A stretch of 64,000 nt of DNA from an uncultured Chloroflexus sp. Lineage in GTDB: Bacteria; Chloroflexota; Chloroflexia; Chloroflexales; Chloroflexaceae. Of this stretch, positions 35,291-43,703 are shown one piece after another (position 1 is the stretch's first letter; each line of letters starts with the position of its first letter). The position numbers were made by a program, and so were the translations under genes. The notes below the pieces were generated by a model. That model saw only the letters and a list, made by a program, of their open reading frames with translations. It was not told the DNA's origin and made no database searches. Location of the stretch: contig NZ_CALFBQ010000007.1 in assembly GCF_937951745.1 (NCBI RefSeq), forward strand, positions 62,001 through 126,000. Reading direction: 5' to 3'.

Positions 35291-35950
35291 CTATCCATTG
35301 CGTTTGTTCGCGGCGCTGGCGCGTTGGCGCGCTTGCCATTCGCTAATCAAGGTTGCCGCCTGCTCGTTAGTAAGCTGATCAACCGCAGCGTTGAACCGGC
35401 GTTGGGCTTCGGCGTCGGCGTCGAGCGTGAGTTCGCGCGCCAATGATAAGATAGCGTTGCGCTGTTTGTCAGAAACCGGTTGGTTCGCGTAGCGAGCGCG
35501 TTCTTCGGCGACCGCCAATCGCTGCTGTTCTTCTTGCACGCGCCGCAATTCGTCAATAAATGCCGAGGCTTGGCCTTTGTTGAGGGCAACCAGATCGTAG
35601 CCGTGCTCTTGGGCGAAGGCAGCTAACTTTTCACCCGACCAACCCAGCGCTTGTTGGAGCGAGGCGATAAAGTTGCGCTGACGTTCGCTGGCCGGCGCGT
35701 CGGGGTCGCGCACGGTAATAGCGGTGGCTGCGGTATGTTGCTCACGAATCTGCGCAATTTGTTGCTCAACCGCCTCGCGCTGGCTGCGGAAGATGCGCCA
35801 GCCGAGATCAACCGCTTGCTGCACCATCTGCTCGTCGGCATCAATTGGTAGGGTGATAGTCTCTTCAATGGTGATAAAATCGTCGCCAAGTTTGATCGCG
35901 GTGCGATACGTGCGGGTGACGCTCCGCTCGCTTTGGGGTTTGGCCGGCAT
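35291..35950 (-). CDS. Uncharacterised helical protein with two similar modules (219 aa)
   Basis: No named family recognised. After an N-terminal part with beta-like sequence (TYRTAIKLGDDFITIEETITL) and a helix, two modules of about 50 residues follow. The first begins SERQRNFIASLQQALGW and ends KGQASAFIDEL; the second begins SDKQRNAILSLARELTL and ends NEQAATLISEW. Similar [ST]xxQ-x-x-x-I-x-x-L helical modules occur at the ends of single-strand annealing proteins (RecT/Rad52-like) and phage proteins, so nucleic-acid binding is a guess. It ends close to a GC-rich structured segment. Confidence 0.65.
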   Translation of the reverse strand: MPAKPQSERSVTRTYRTAIKLGDDFITIEETITLPIDADEQMVQQAVDLGWRIFRSQREAVEQQIAQIREQHTAATAITVRDPDAPASERQRNFIASLQQALGWSGEKLAAFAQEHGYDLVALNKGQASAFIDELRRVQEEQQRLAVAEERARYANQPVSDKQRNAILSLARELTLDADAEAQRRFNAAVDQLTNEQAATLISEWQARQRASAANKRNG

Positions 35951-36033
35951 AGTGTTCCTCCTCCGACTCTCCGTACTGAGTTCTTCCCGCCGCGCCCGAT
36001 TTCTGTCGTTTATACAGTGCCGGCGCTAGAATA

Positions 36034-36062
36034 AGGATAGCACAAATGTTCGTTTTTGACAA
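36034..36062 (-). promoter_or_regulatory. Promoter of the 219-aa protein gene
   Basis: On the minus strand TTGTCA (36062-36057) and TATCCT (36039-36034) are 17 bp apart, with a TGc extension. TGACAA-gcag-TTGTCA (36057-36072) forms a perfect palindrome over the -35 box, in the same position as the one at pufL. Confidence 0.55.
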
Positions 36063-36137
36063 GCAGTTGTCAGAAGTTGGTATTCCACTTACAATGGATA
36101 TACGATCCGCTATGCAATAGTTTAATTGTGAAGCGCA

Positions 36138-37475
36138 ATGTACGATCTGCTCATTCAGCGCGTTGATGTCCTTCAGATCGCCAATGGCACGCCTGCGATC
36201 TTGCCGCAGCATGATATTGCTATCGCCGGGCAACGCATTGTCGCGATAGCCCCGGCCATCAGCCCCGGTCTTGCCCGTGAGACGCTGAATGGTGCGGGCC
36301 AGTTAGCCATTCCCGGCCTGATCAATAGCCATGCCCACATTGCGATGAGCTTGTTTCGCGGCGTGGCCGAAGATGTGCCGATCGCAGAGTGGTTTAATAG
36401 CTTTATCTGGCCGCTGGAGACGAATCTAACGCGAGAAGATGTCTATTGGGGGGCCTTGCTGGGGATAGCCGAGATGATTGAATCCGGCGTAACTTGCGTG
36501 GCCGATCATTATTTTGTCGCCGACGCGATCGCGCAAGCGGTGCAAGAGTCGGGCATGCGCGCGCTGCTGGCGTGGACGCTCTTCTCTGGCGCTGATGAGC
36601 ACGAGCAATTGGCTCGCGCCCGCCAGTTTACCGAACAGTGGCACGGCGCCGCTGGTGATCGGATCCGGGTCTGGATGGGGCCGCATGCGCCGTATACTTG
36701 CACGCCGTCGTTCTTGCGCCGGGTGGGGCAGACGGCGCGTGAGCTGGGTGTTGGCATCCACATTCACCTCGCCGAAACGGCGGCGCAAGTCGCCCAGAGT
36801 ATAGCTGCGCACGGCCAATCGCCGGTGCAGCTCGCGCGCGACACCGGCCTGTTTGATGTACCAGCGATTGCGGCCCACGTCGCCCATGTCTCGCCGGAAG
36901 ATATTGCGACCCTGGCTGCCTATGGGGTGGCAGTGGCGGTCACTCCAAAGACCGAGATGAAGCTGGGGATTGGAGTGGCGCCGGTGACGGCCATGCGGGC
37001 CGCTGGGGTTACGGTGGCAATTGGCAGCGATGGCGCGGCCAGCAACAATACCTATGATGTGCTTGAGTCGGCGCGTCTGTTGGCCCTGCTGGAAAAGCTG
37101 CGCAACAGCGATGCGCGCGTCTTACCGATCGGCGTGACGCTTGAGTTGGCGACCGCCGCCGGCGCGCGCGCATTGCGATGGGATGATATTGGCGTGTTAC
37201 AGGTGGGTGCGCGCGCCGATCTGGCGCTGGTGCAATGTGCGACCGCGCATATCCAACCGCTCCATAATCCGGCGGCGGCCTTGCTCTATAGCGCCCAACC
37301 TGCCGATGTCAGCACGGTGATCATTGATGGCCGGATCGTAATGCGCGATCGAGTGTTGCTAACGATTGATAAGCCACGAGTGTTGCGCGAGGTGGCGGCA
37401 CGGATCGAACGCCTTACTCAACGCCAAACCGAGCAACGGATGGCCGTTTATCCTGAGCTGGCGGCTGGCGAATAG
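36138..37475 (+). CDS. mtaD: Amidohydrolase, S-adenosylhomocysteine/MTA deaminase type (445 aa)
   Basis: TIM-barrel metal-dependent deaminase. HxH motif in GLINSHAHIAMSLFRG, substrate-region AEDVPIAEWFNSFIWPLE, metal His in IHIHLAETAAQ, the His of AAHVAHVSPED and Asp in IGSDGAASNNTYDV, all as in 5-methylthioadenosine/SAH deaminases. The likely reaction is deamination of the adenine moiety to inosine derivatives. The usual NTH[TA]H is NSHAH and the usual AHC[VT]H is AAHVAH, so related amidohydrolases (e.g. guanine or hydroxyatrazine type) cannot be fully excluded. Stand-alone gene. Confidence 0.85.
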   Translation: MYDLLIQRVDVLQIANGTPAILPQHDIAIAGQRIVAIAPAISPGLARETLNGAGQLAIPGLINSHAHIAMSLFRGVAEDVPIAEWFNSFIWPLETNLTREDVYWGALLGIAEMIESGVTCVADHYFVADAIAQAVQESGMRALLAWTLFSGADEHEQLARARQFTEQWHGAAGDRIRVWMGPHAPYTCTPSFLRRVGQTARELGVGIHIHLAETAAQVAQSIAAHGQSPVQLARDTGLFDVPAIAAHVAHVSPEDIATLAAYGVAVAVTPKTEMKLGIGVAPVTAMRAAGVTVAIGSDGAASNNTYDVLESARLLALLEKLRNSDARVLPIGVTLELATAAGARALRWDDIGVLQVGARADLALVQCATAHIQPLHNPAAALLYSAQPADVSTVIIDGRIVMRDRVLLTIDKPRVLREVAARIERLTQRQTEQRMAVYPELAAGE

Positions 37476-37506
37476 GGCATCGTCAATCTTTGGTCCTGAC
37501 GGTGCT

Positions 37507-37671
37507 CTATTTGAACAGCGTTGCTAATCCACACAAGAGGCTGCCTGCCACCCCAATGGCAAGCGCATGCATCCACAGCGGCTCACCGGCGAGCGCAACG
37601 CCAATGATAGTGGCCGTTACCCCGACCGCACTGCCGATGATAACTGCTTCTCGTTCGCGCTGACTGAGCAT
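37507..37671 (-). CDS. Small two-helix membrane protein (54 aa)
   Basis: MLSQREREAV followed by two hydrophobic segments (VIIGSAVGVTATIIGVALA and MHALAIGVAGSLLCGLATLF). Start chosen at 37671 because AGAGGAG lies just upstream, although the frame is open to 37719. Ten bases separate it from the next small gene upstream. Function unknown. Confidence 0.6.
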   Translation of the reverse strand: MLSQREREAVIIGSAVGVTATIIGVALAGEPLWMHALAIGVAGSLLCGLATLFK

Positions 37672-37681
37672 AGGTCTCCTC

Positions 37682-37873
37682 TTAACGCTCGCGCTCGCTG
37701 ATATCACGCCCTTGATCAAGCGAATAGCTGCCGTAGTCTTGGGTCGGCGGTTCAGCCGCTTTTTGCACGATCACGCCGATCTGCACCAAAAACCAGAAAA
37801 TGCCCGATCCGATGAGGGCTACCACAATGAGACCCACGATGATCATTGCGATCATAAATATGCTACTCATCAT
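37682..37873 (-). CDS. Small single-pass membrane protein (63 aa)
   Basis: MMSSIFMIAMIIVGLIVVAL plus a Gly/Phe-rich continuation forms one long hydrophobic segment, followed by a polar tail (PTQDYGSYSLDQGRDI). AAAGGAA lies upstream of the tandem ATGs at 37873. It probably forms an operon with the 54-aa gene. No recognised family. Confidence 0.6.
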   Translation of the reverse strand: MMSSIFMIAMIIVGLIVVALIGSGIFWFLVQIGVIVQKAAEPPTQDYGSYSLDQGRDISERER

Positions 37874-38046
37874 AAGCGTTCCTTTCATTCTATAGCTATG
37901 ACTGCGCCTACGCGCATTGGGCAAGGCGGCAGCCGGATCGCGTGGTCGTTTGCTACGTTCCATGATACGAACGATAGCGGCATAGCGTTTCGCCTACGCC
38001 GCTATGATTGCTTTGTCAAACGGTTGTCACTAAATGGTTGCGGGTA

Positions 38047-38055
38047 TGGTATACT
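38047..38055 (+). promoter_or_regulatory. Extended -10 promoter of the RodZ-like gene
   Basis: TGGTATACT, about 82 bp before the start at 38138; a weak TTGTCA lies at 38024 (20-bp spacing). Confidence 0.55.
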
Positions 38056-38137
38056 GCCCGCAGGACAAAAGGCATCTAATAGGCGATACCATAGGGAGGG
38101 TGGTAGCACGTCACTGGTGCGGTGGAAGGGTGGTATT

Positions 38138-38950
38138 ATGAGTGAGCTGGGCGCGCGTCTCCGGCGAGCGCGAGAGGCAAATGGTATTTCATTAGCGCAG
38201 GCGGCGGCGGACACCCGTATTTTGTTGCAATCGTTGCAGGCATTGGAAGAAGGCGCGTTCGAGCGATTGCCGAGTGATGTGGTTGCTCGCGGTTTTGTGC
38301 GGAATTATGCGCAATACCTCGGCTTGCCCGTTGATGAGATGATCGAGCTCTACCGGCGCGAGCGCGGTGCAACCGATAAGATCCGCATTGTTCCGGCAAC
38401 CAATCCGCCCCGCACCCGAATGTATGTCCTCCCCGGTTTTTTTGCCATCTTCTTCATCACCTTAACGTTGATCGGGCTTGCGTATGTAGGTCTCAGCGCC
38501 CTTGGCCGCATTGGCGAACGTGCGACGCCGTCGGCCGGCGTCGCAGCCTCTCCCACCATTGAGCCGCTTTCGCCATTGCCGACGCCAAGCCCGCTCCCGA
38601 CCGAGATCAGCCTCATCGCAACGCCTACCCCGTCGCCGGTGGCGGTCACGCCTTTCGTACTAGTGCTGCCTGAGCCAAGCCCAACCCCGGCAGCGCCGAT
38701 CGTGATCGAGGTACGGGTGCCTAATGTGCGTGGCAATGAGAATTCATGGGTGCGGGTGCAGGTTGACGGCACAACCGTCTTTGAGGCGATCATGCGTGCC
38801 GGCGAGCAACAGGTCTTCGCCGCGCAGCGCCGGGTCTTTATCCGTGCCGGTAATCCGACCGATGTCGAGGTCACGGTGAACGGGTTACAGCAAGGGCCGC
38901 TCGGCACCGTGCCCGGCCAGCCGGTGAATTGGTCGTGGCCGCCGAATTGA
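38138..38950 (+). CDS. RodZ-like protein: HTH, membrane helix, DUF4115-like (270 aa)
   Basis: Cytoplasmic helix-turn-helix domain (1-75: LGARLRRAREANGISLAQAAADTRI, LEEGAFERLPSDVVARGFVRNYAQYLGL) matching RodZ/HTH_25, one transmembrane helix (about 95-120), a Pro/Thr/Ser-rich extracytoplasmic linker and a C-terminal beta-rich domain (about 190-268, ENSWVRVQVDGTTVFEAIMRAGEQQVF) as in RodZ. RodZ links MreB filaments to cell-wall synthesis; no mreB is in the window. ATG 38138 is the start, since upstream codons overlap the promoter. Followed 39 bp later by yajQ. Confidence 0.88.
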   Translation: MSELGARLRRAREANGISLAQAAADTRILLQSLQALEEGAFERLPSDVVARGFVRNYAQYLGLPVDEMIELYRRERGATDKIRIVPATNPPRTRMYVLPGFFAIFFITLTLIGLAYVGLSALGRIGERATPSAGVAASPTIEPLSPLPTPSPLPTEISLIATPTPSPVAVTPFVLVLPEPSPTPAAPIVIEVRVPNVRGNENSWVRVQVDGTTVFEAIMRAGEQQVFAAQRRVFIRAGNPTDVEVTVNGLQQGPLGTVPGQPVNWSWPPN

Positions 38951-38989
38951 TCGGTCAAACCTGCGTTTCTCTGGTTGTGGGAGGTAACA

Positions 38990-39487
38990 ATGCCTAGCGA
39001 AAACAGCTTTGATATTGTTTCAGATTTTGATCAGCAAGAGTTGGTGAATGCGGTTGATCAGACGTTGCGCGAAGTGCAGACGCGCTACGATCTGAAAGAT
39101 GCAGGCGTGACCATCACCTTGAGCAAGACCGAATTGGTGATCGAAGCTGATAGCGAGCTGTCATTGCGCAGTGTGCGCGATGTGCTGGAAACGAAAGCTG
39201 TGCGTCGGAAACTGTCGTTGAAGATTTTTGATTACGGCAAACCGGCTGATGCGAGTGGCGGACGAGTGCGGCAGGTGGTGACGTTGCGCCGCGGGATCGA
39301 TAGCGAACTGGCGAAGAAGCTGAGCAAAATGATCCGCGATCGCTTTCCTAAAGTGCAGCCGCGGATTCAAGGCGATACACTGCGCGTAGTGGGCAAGAGC
39401 CGCGATGAGTTACAGGCGGTGATTGCGTTTCTGCGTGAACGCGAGGGTGAGATTCCGGTGCCGCTGCAAATGACCAATTATCGCTGA
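38990..39487 (+). CDS. yajQ: YajQ family nucleotide-binding protein (165 aa)
   Basis: DUF520 family of two ferredoxin-like folds. MPSENSFDIVSDFDQQELVNAVDQ, RYDLKDAGVTITL, LEIKIFDYGK-like LSLKIFDYGKPADASGGRVRQ, GIDSELAKKLSKMIRD and QIQGDTLRVVGKSRDELQ-like regions are intact. Some members bind cyclic di-GMP or regulate transcription; that is family knowledge only. ATG 38990 after GGGAGG is preferred to the in-frame ATG 38975. Confidence 0.93.
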   Translation: MPSENSFDIVSDFDQQELVNAVDQTLREVQTRYDLKDAGVTITLSKTELVIEADSELSLRSVRDVLETKAVRRKLSLKIFDYGKPADASGGRVRQVVTLRRGIDSELAKKLSKMIRDRFPKVQPRIQGDTLRVVGKSRDELQAVIAFLREREGEIPVPLQMTNYR

Positions 39488-39510
39488 GTAATCCTATTTG
39501 GTGGCAGGAG

Positions 39511-39547
39511 AGGACGGTGCTCGCGATGAGCGCTGTCCTTTCTTTTT
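39511..39547 (+). terminator. Terminator of the RodZ-like/yajQ unit
   Basis: Imperfect stem beginning AGGAC and ending GTCCT, followed by TTTCTTTTT. Confidence 0.75.
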
Positions 39548-39678
39548 GGTATAGCTGCAACCCGACACAAATATCAACCAACGCGCTTCACCGTGGTACT
39601 GCCCAACTCGATCTATAATGCAGAGAGATTGCTGATTAGCTAGATAAACAAAACAAAGGAATCACGAGTACATCACCA

Positions 39679-41049
39679 ATGAAATACCATATCGTAACGC
39701 TGGGCTGTCCGAAAAATGCGGTTGATAGCGAAGGAATGGACGGCCTGCTCAGCGCGCAGGGGCATCAAGCCGTGGCTACCGCTGAGGATGCTGATGTGAT
39801 TATCGTCAATACATGCAGTTTTATTGCCGCAGCGCGGGCCGAGACCCTCGGCGTGCTGAAGGAATTGGGTGAGCGCAAACGGCCCGACCAGCGCCTGATC
39901 GCCGCCGGCTGCATGGCCCAGAGCCATCCGGGTGAGGTGGCGAAGGTGCAAGGTGTTGATGCGACGCTCGGTACCCAACAGTGGACGCAGATCGGCGCGG
40001 TGGTTGGTCAACTAGCGCAGCCGGTGATCCCGTTGGCGTCTGCGCCGGCAGCGGCCACGATTCCCCTGATCCTGACCTCTGCTGCTGAGCAGCCGGTCTC
40101 GTATGCCGATTGGCGCACGACGCAAATCCGGCGCACGCGCCACACTCCTTCCGCCTATCTCAAGATTTCGGATGGCTGTAACCTGCGCTGCGCCTTCTGC
40201 ACCATTCCCAGCTTCAAGGGTGATATGCGCTCGAAGCCGGTTGGGGCCGTGTTGGCCGAGGCGCAAGAATTGGTGGCGCAAGGTGCGCGCGAAATTGTGC
40301 TGGTCGCGCAGCATCTGACTGACTACGGCCGTGATCTCGGCTTGCAAGACGGGTTGGCGATTCTGCTTGAAGAGCTGTGCCAAGTGACGCCGCCGGATAT
40401 CTGGATCCGGCTGATGTACGCTTACCCGCACGGCATCAGCGAGCGCCTAATCGCAACGATGGCCGCGCATCCCCAGATCTGTCATTATCTCGATATGCCT
40501 TTGCAACACGCCCATCCGGCTACGCTCCGTCGCATGCGGCGCCCGCCGGATACCGATCGCACGTTGCGTCTCATCGCCGAATTGCGCGCTGCGATGCCCG
40601 ATATTGCCATCCGCTCGACGTTCATTGTCGGCTATCCCGGTGAAACGACTGCCGAGTTTAACGCGCTGCTCGAATTTTTGCAGACTGCGCAACTCGATCG
40701 AGTGGGAGTCTTCCGCTATTCACGCGAACCGGGTACGCCGGCCGCTGAGTTGCCCGATCAAGTGCGGCCACAGGTGATCGAGCGGCGCTGGCATGAAGTG
40801 ATGCGCTTGCAGCAAGCGATTTCGTATGCGCGCAACCAGCGCTGGATCGGCCGCACCTTAACGGTCTTGATCGAGGGCAATGGGGCAACCGATGATGGCA
40901 GTCCGCTCAGCGTGGGCCGTTCGTTCCGCGACGCGCCTGAAATTGATGGTCAGGTCTTTGTGTGGGGATCGCATCCAGCAGGAAGCGTGGTACCGGTGCG
41001 GGTAACGCAGGCGACCGCCTACGATCTGTGGGGAGAGGCAGCCGGGTAA
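39679..41049 (+). CDS. rimO: Ribosomal protein S12 methylthiotransferase RimO (456 aa)
   Basis: Radical-SAM enzyme that methylthiolates Asp88 of S12. UPF0004 domain with three cysteines (TLGCPKNAVDSEGM, VNTCSFI, AAGCMAQ), radical-SAM motif DGCNLRCAFCTIPSFKGDMRSK (CxxxCxxC at about residues 170-177), VLVAQHLTDYGRDLG-like and FIVGYPGET, and a C-terminal TRAM domain (380-456). ATG 39679 lacks a close ribosome-binding site; AAAGGA is 20 bases away. TATAAT at 39614 may be its -10 box. Confidence 0.95.
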   Translation: MKYHIVTLGCPKNAVDSEGMDGLLSAQGHQAVATAEDADVIIVNTCSFIAAARAETLGVLKELGERKRPDQRLIAAGCMAQSHPGEVAKVQGVDATLGTQQWTQIGAVVGQLAQPVIPLASAPAAATIPLILTSAAEQPVSYADWRTTQIRRTRHTPSAYLKISDGCNLRCAFCTIPSFKGDMRSKPVGAVLAEAQELVAQGAREIVLVAQHLTDYGRDLGLQDGLAILLEELCQVTPPDIWIRLMYAYPHGISERLIATMAAHPQICHYLDMPLQHAHPATLRRMRRPPDTDRTLRLIAELRAAMPDIAIRSTFIVGYPGETTAEFNALLEFLQTAQLDRVGVFRYSREPGTPAAELPDQVRPQVIERRWHEVMRLQQAISYARNQRWIGRTLTVLIEGNGATDDGSPLSVGRSFRDAPEIDGQVFVWGSHPAGSVVPVRVTQATAYDLWGEAAG

Positions 41050-41055
41050 ACGAGC

Positions 41056-41096
41056 GCCAACCTGCGGGTTGCTTGGGTGGCTGCCCGCAGGTTGGC
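41056..41096. terminator. Bidirectional terminator between rimO and the BlaI-type gene
   Basis: 13-bp perfect stem GCCAACCTGCGGG / CCCGCAGGTTGGC with a 15-nt loop, located between convergent genes. Confidence 0.8.
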
Positions 41097-41109
41097 CAAG
41101 CGAGGTGGT

Positions 41110-41529
41110 TTAGGCATTCAAGCGCTGGGCAATTTCACGCTGCAGACGGCGGAGTTCCGAGGGATTGTTGTGCGCGAGATAATCGACCATGTACGAGATG
41201 GCGGTGTCACTATAATCATCGAGTAACCCGTCGAGCACTTGCCGTACCACTAGATTGACAAACTCGTCTTCACTGATGACCGGGGTGTAGACATAGGCTA
41301 GCCCATCACGCTCGCGGTTGAGCACACCTTTATCGGCCAGCCGGCTCATCGTCGTCATGACGGTGGTGTAGGCAATATCGCGCTGTTGAGCCAATTTGCG
41401 ATGCACTTTCTTGACGGTGCTTGAACCTTCTTGCCAGAGGATCTGCATAATCTCTGTCTCGAGCGGGCCTAATACCTTGACGAGACCATCTTTAGTGGGG
41501 CTAAAGCGAAAGCGCAGGTTAAATGCCAT
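41110..41529 (-). CDS. BlaI/MecI-type winged-helix repressor (139 aa)
   Basis: Dimeric DNA-binding protein. LGPLETEIMQILWQEGSSTVKKVHRKLAQQRDIAYTTVMTTMSRLADKG (about residues 20-70) followed by a wing VLNRERDGLAYVYTP is typical. The C-terminal helix region (DEFVNLVVRQVLDGLLDDY) contains the dimerisation part that BlaR-type proteases cleave. No BlaR/MecR partner is next to it. A TGTAGTA half-site lies at 41645, about 115 bp upstream. ATG 41529 after GAGGTG. Confidence 0.9.
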   Translation of the reverse strand: MAFNLRFRFSPTKDGLVKVLGPLETEIMQILWQEGSSTVKKVHRKLAQQRDIAYTTVMTTMSRLADKGVLNRERDGLAYVYTPVISEDEFVNLVVRQVLDGLLDDYSDTAISYMVDYLAHNNPSELRRLQREIAQRLNA

Positions 41530-41774
41530 AACAACACCTCGTTCGTTTGCGTCAATGAAACGTGGTAATCGGTCAGTTCTTACATGGCGAGTGTACGCTG
41601 CGTAGCACAATTAGAGAAGATATGAACATTACACGATGATGACATGTAGTACTATTGTCTAAACATCTATACGATGTTCTGTCGTAAAAAGGGAGTAAAT
41701 TCTCAGAAAACCTTACTTTTGTTGTTTTTGGGTCACTGATTGGCAAGTTTATCGCGAATTGTAATGGAATTGTA

Positions 41775-42812
41775 ATGCTTATGACGCTAGAACATGACGT
41801 TAGATTGCAGATTCAAGCGGAAATGCGGGCAGTGTTTCCGGTGGTCGAAGGGCGGTTGCATCGGTTTTACGCCATGCAGGAGTACCATCTCGGCTGGCGG
41901 AACGAGGATTTGACTCCGGCGGAGGCCGATCCGGGCAAGCTGATCCGGCCGCAGTTGGTGTTATTGGCGTGCGCGGCTGCTGGCGGCGATCCGCAGCAAG
42001 CCTTGCCCTTGGCCGCCGGCATCCAGCTCTTGCATGACTTCTCGCTGATCCACGACGACATCGAAGATGACAGCGCGCTGCGACGGGGCCGACGTACACT
42101 CTGGAATATCTGGGGTCTAGCCCATGGCATCAATGCCGGCGATGCGATGTTTGTGCTAGCTCACCTCGCCATTCACCGGCTAGCCGAGGCTGGCTTGCCG
42201 GCTGAGCGCGTGTTGGCCATTCTGCGCCGGTTTGATGAGGTCATTCTGCGCATCTGCGAAGGGCAGTACCTCGATCTGAGCTTCGAGGGCGATTTGAGCA
42301 TCACGCCAGAGGATTATCTCGCTATGATCGGCGGGAAGACGGCGGCGCTGATTGCCGGTGCCGCCGAACTGGGGGCGCGGGCTGCGGGTGCGCCTGACAC
42401 CACGGTGGCGGCGCTGGCTGATTTTGGCCGCGCGTTGGGGCTAGGGTTCCAAATCGAAGATGATATTCTGGGTATTTGGGGTGCGCCGGAACAGACGGGC
42501 AAACCGTTTGCTGCCGATCTCTACCGGCGCAAGGTGAGCTTGCCGGTGGTGCATGCCCTGACCCATAGCCCAGATCGGGCACGGCTGGTCGAACTTTATC
42601 GCCAACCGGCGCTCGATGATGCGGCCGTTGCCGAGGTGTTGGCGATCCTTGACGCTGTCGGTTCACGCGCCTATTGCGCGGCGATCGCGAACGACCACCA
42701 TCAAGCTGCCTTTGCCGCGCTGGAGGTAGTGCAACCGCCGACAGCAACCGCGGCTGCCGCGCGCGACCGCTTGCGCGCGCTTACCCAAAGCTTGATCGGG
42801 CGGCAGTATTAA
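41775..42812 (+). CDS. Polyprenyl (geranylgeranyl-type) diphosphate synthase (345 aa)
   Basis: All-trans prenyl chain elongating enzyme. First Asp-rich motif HDDIEDDSALRRGRRTLW (DDxxD with two-residue gap), second motif QIEDDILGIWG, plus KLIRPQLVLLACAAAGG and GKTAALIAGAAELG. The region before the first motif (LPLAAGIQLLHDFSLI) sets chain length; its residues do not allow a firm choice between C15, C20 or longer. It could serve carotenoids, bacteriochlorophyll or quinone side chains. ATG 41775 and 41781 are both possible; no strong ribosome-binding site. Confidence 0.9.
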   Translation: MLMTLEHDVRLQIQAEMRAVFPVVEGRLHRFYAMQEYHLGWRNEDLTPAEADPGKLIRPQLVLLACAAAGGDPQQALPLAAGIQLLHDFSLIHDDIEDDSALRRGRRTLWNIWGLAHGINAGDAMFVLAHLAIHRLAEAGLPAERVLAILRRFDEVILRICEGQYLDLSFEGDLSITPEDYLAMIGGKTAALIAGAAELGARAAGAPDTTVAALADFGRALGLGFQIEDDILGIWGAPEQTGKPFAADLYRRKVSLPVVHALTHSPDRARLVELYRQPALDDAAVAEVLAILDAVGSRAYCAAIANDHHQAAFAALEVVQPPTATAAAARDRLRALTQSLIGRQY

Positions 42813-43294
42813 AGGGCTGGCGCGAGCGTGGCTCGTCGGAGACGTGGCATCTCCCTCAGGCATAGCGCCGCGATGCCCTACCGCCCCTCGCAATAACAGG
42901 AGCGAGTAGGAACCGTCCGTTCAGGGATTATGAACGTACCAGCGGGAGACGGCGTCGAGCGCGTTGCGCCTACACAATGCCAACAAGGGGATGGCAAGAA
43001 TTTCCGTAACTATCTATTAACTGAAACTTCAAAGGTCTTTTCATCTCGCGGCGAATGTGCTACACTATAGCCGTTACACAGCGTCACGTCGCCGCGAGAG
43101 TCTGTTCGTCCGTCTGGGCCCGATCGACTCCCTTGTCCGCACGACCTCCACGCCCGAGGATCAGCACGCGGCGCTGTGGACCGCTACCCGCTGTGAGGCG
43201 AAGTGAGTAGCGTGCAGTTTTGGAGGCGTGGTTTGTGGGCGCAAGCCCCGTGAGTGACTGCGTTGGGCAAGCAACGCGGAGGGAGTGGGACCGG
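42813..43294. other. Long intergenic region and leader of the RRM gene
   Basis: The first half holds short GC-rich inverted repeats (such as CGAGC-gtg-GCTCG) that may end the prenyl synthase transcript. A promoter lies at 43058, so about 220 nt upstream of the RRM gene would be leader RNA. Near its end, GCGTTG/CAACGC (43260-43277) forms a hairpin just before the GGAGGGAG ribosome-binding site. No ORF of note. Confidence 0.5.
43058..43066 (+). promoter_or_regulatory. Extended -10 promoter of the RRM protein gene
   Basis: TGCTACACT. The transcription start would be near 43073, giving an unusually long 5' leader. Confidence 0.5.
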
Positions 43295-43606
43295 ATGTAC
43301 GTGAAGCTCTTTGTTGGCAATTTGGCGTGGAGCGTTGATGATGCAACGCTCGAGACCTTCTTTCAGGCTTATGGCGATGTGCGCAGCGCGCGGGTGATCA
43401 ATGATCGTGAGACGGGCCGGTCGCGCGGTTTTGGCTTTGTCGAGATGGAAGTTGCCGATGTGGCGAAGGTGATTAGCCAAACGAACGGCCAGCCAATTAA
43501 CGGTCGTGAGATTCGGGTCAATGAAGCCGAGGATAAGGGTTCGCGCGGCCCTCGTTCCGGCGGTGATCGCGGTGATCGCGGCGGCTTCGGCGGTCGGCGT
43601 TATTAA
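43295..43606 (+). CDS. RRM-type RNA-binding protein (103 aa)
   Basis: A single RNA recognition motif: RNP2 KLFVGNLAW and RNP1 RGFGFVEM are complete, followed by a Gly/Arg-rich tail (GDRGDRGGFGGRRY). This matches the small cold-responsive Rbp proteins of cyanobacteria and Chloroflexi. ATG 43295 with GGAGGGAG upstream; the open frame starts earlier. The long leader suggests post-transcriptional or temperature control. Followed by a strong terminator. Confidence 0.93.
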   Translation: MYVKLFVGNLAWSVDDATLETFFQAYGDVRSARVINDRETGRSRGFGFVEMEVADVAKVISQTNGQPINGREIRVNEAEDKGSRGPRSGGDRGDRGGFGGRRY

Positions 43607-43658
43607 CGCTTCCCTTCGAGCCGGTCGCGCCTCAACTGGCTCGTGCGCGGGACTCCTC

Positions 43659-43683
43659 CGCCCCCTGTCATTGACAGGGGGCG
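43659..43683 (+). terminator. Terminator after the RRM gene
   Basis: Perfect 11-bp stem CGCCCCCTGTC-att-GACAGGGGGCG, followed by a G/T-rich tract. Confidence 0.75.
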
Positions 43684-43703
43684 CGTTGTGTTAGGAAGGA
43701 CGT

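Noticed and set aside
35055-35339. 95-codon N-terminal extension of the VanW protein
   Set aside because: Low-complexity Arg/Ala/Pro sequence before a typical signal-anchor; likely non-coding GC-rich DNA.
41628-41651. BlaI/MecI operator upstream of the repressor gene
   Set aside because: Only one good half-site (TGTAGTA); the partner ATTACA is 11 bp away, not the close spacing known for this family.
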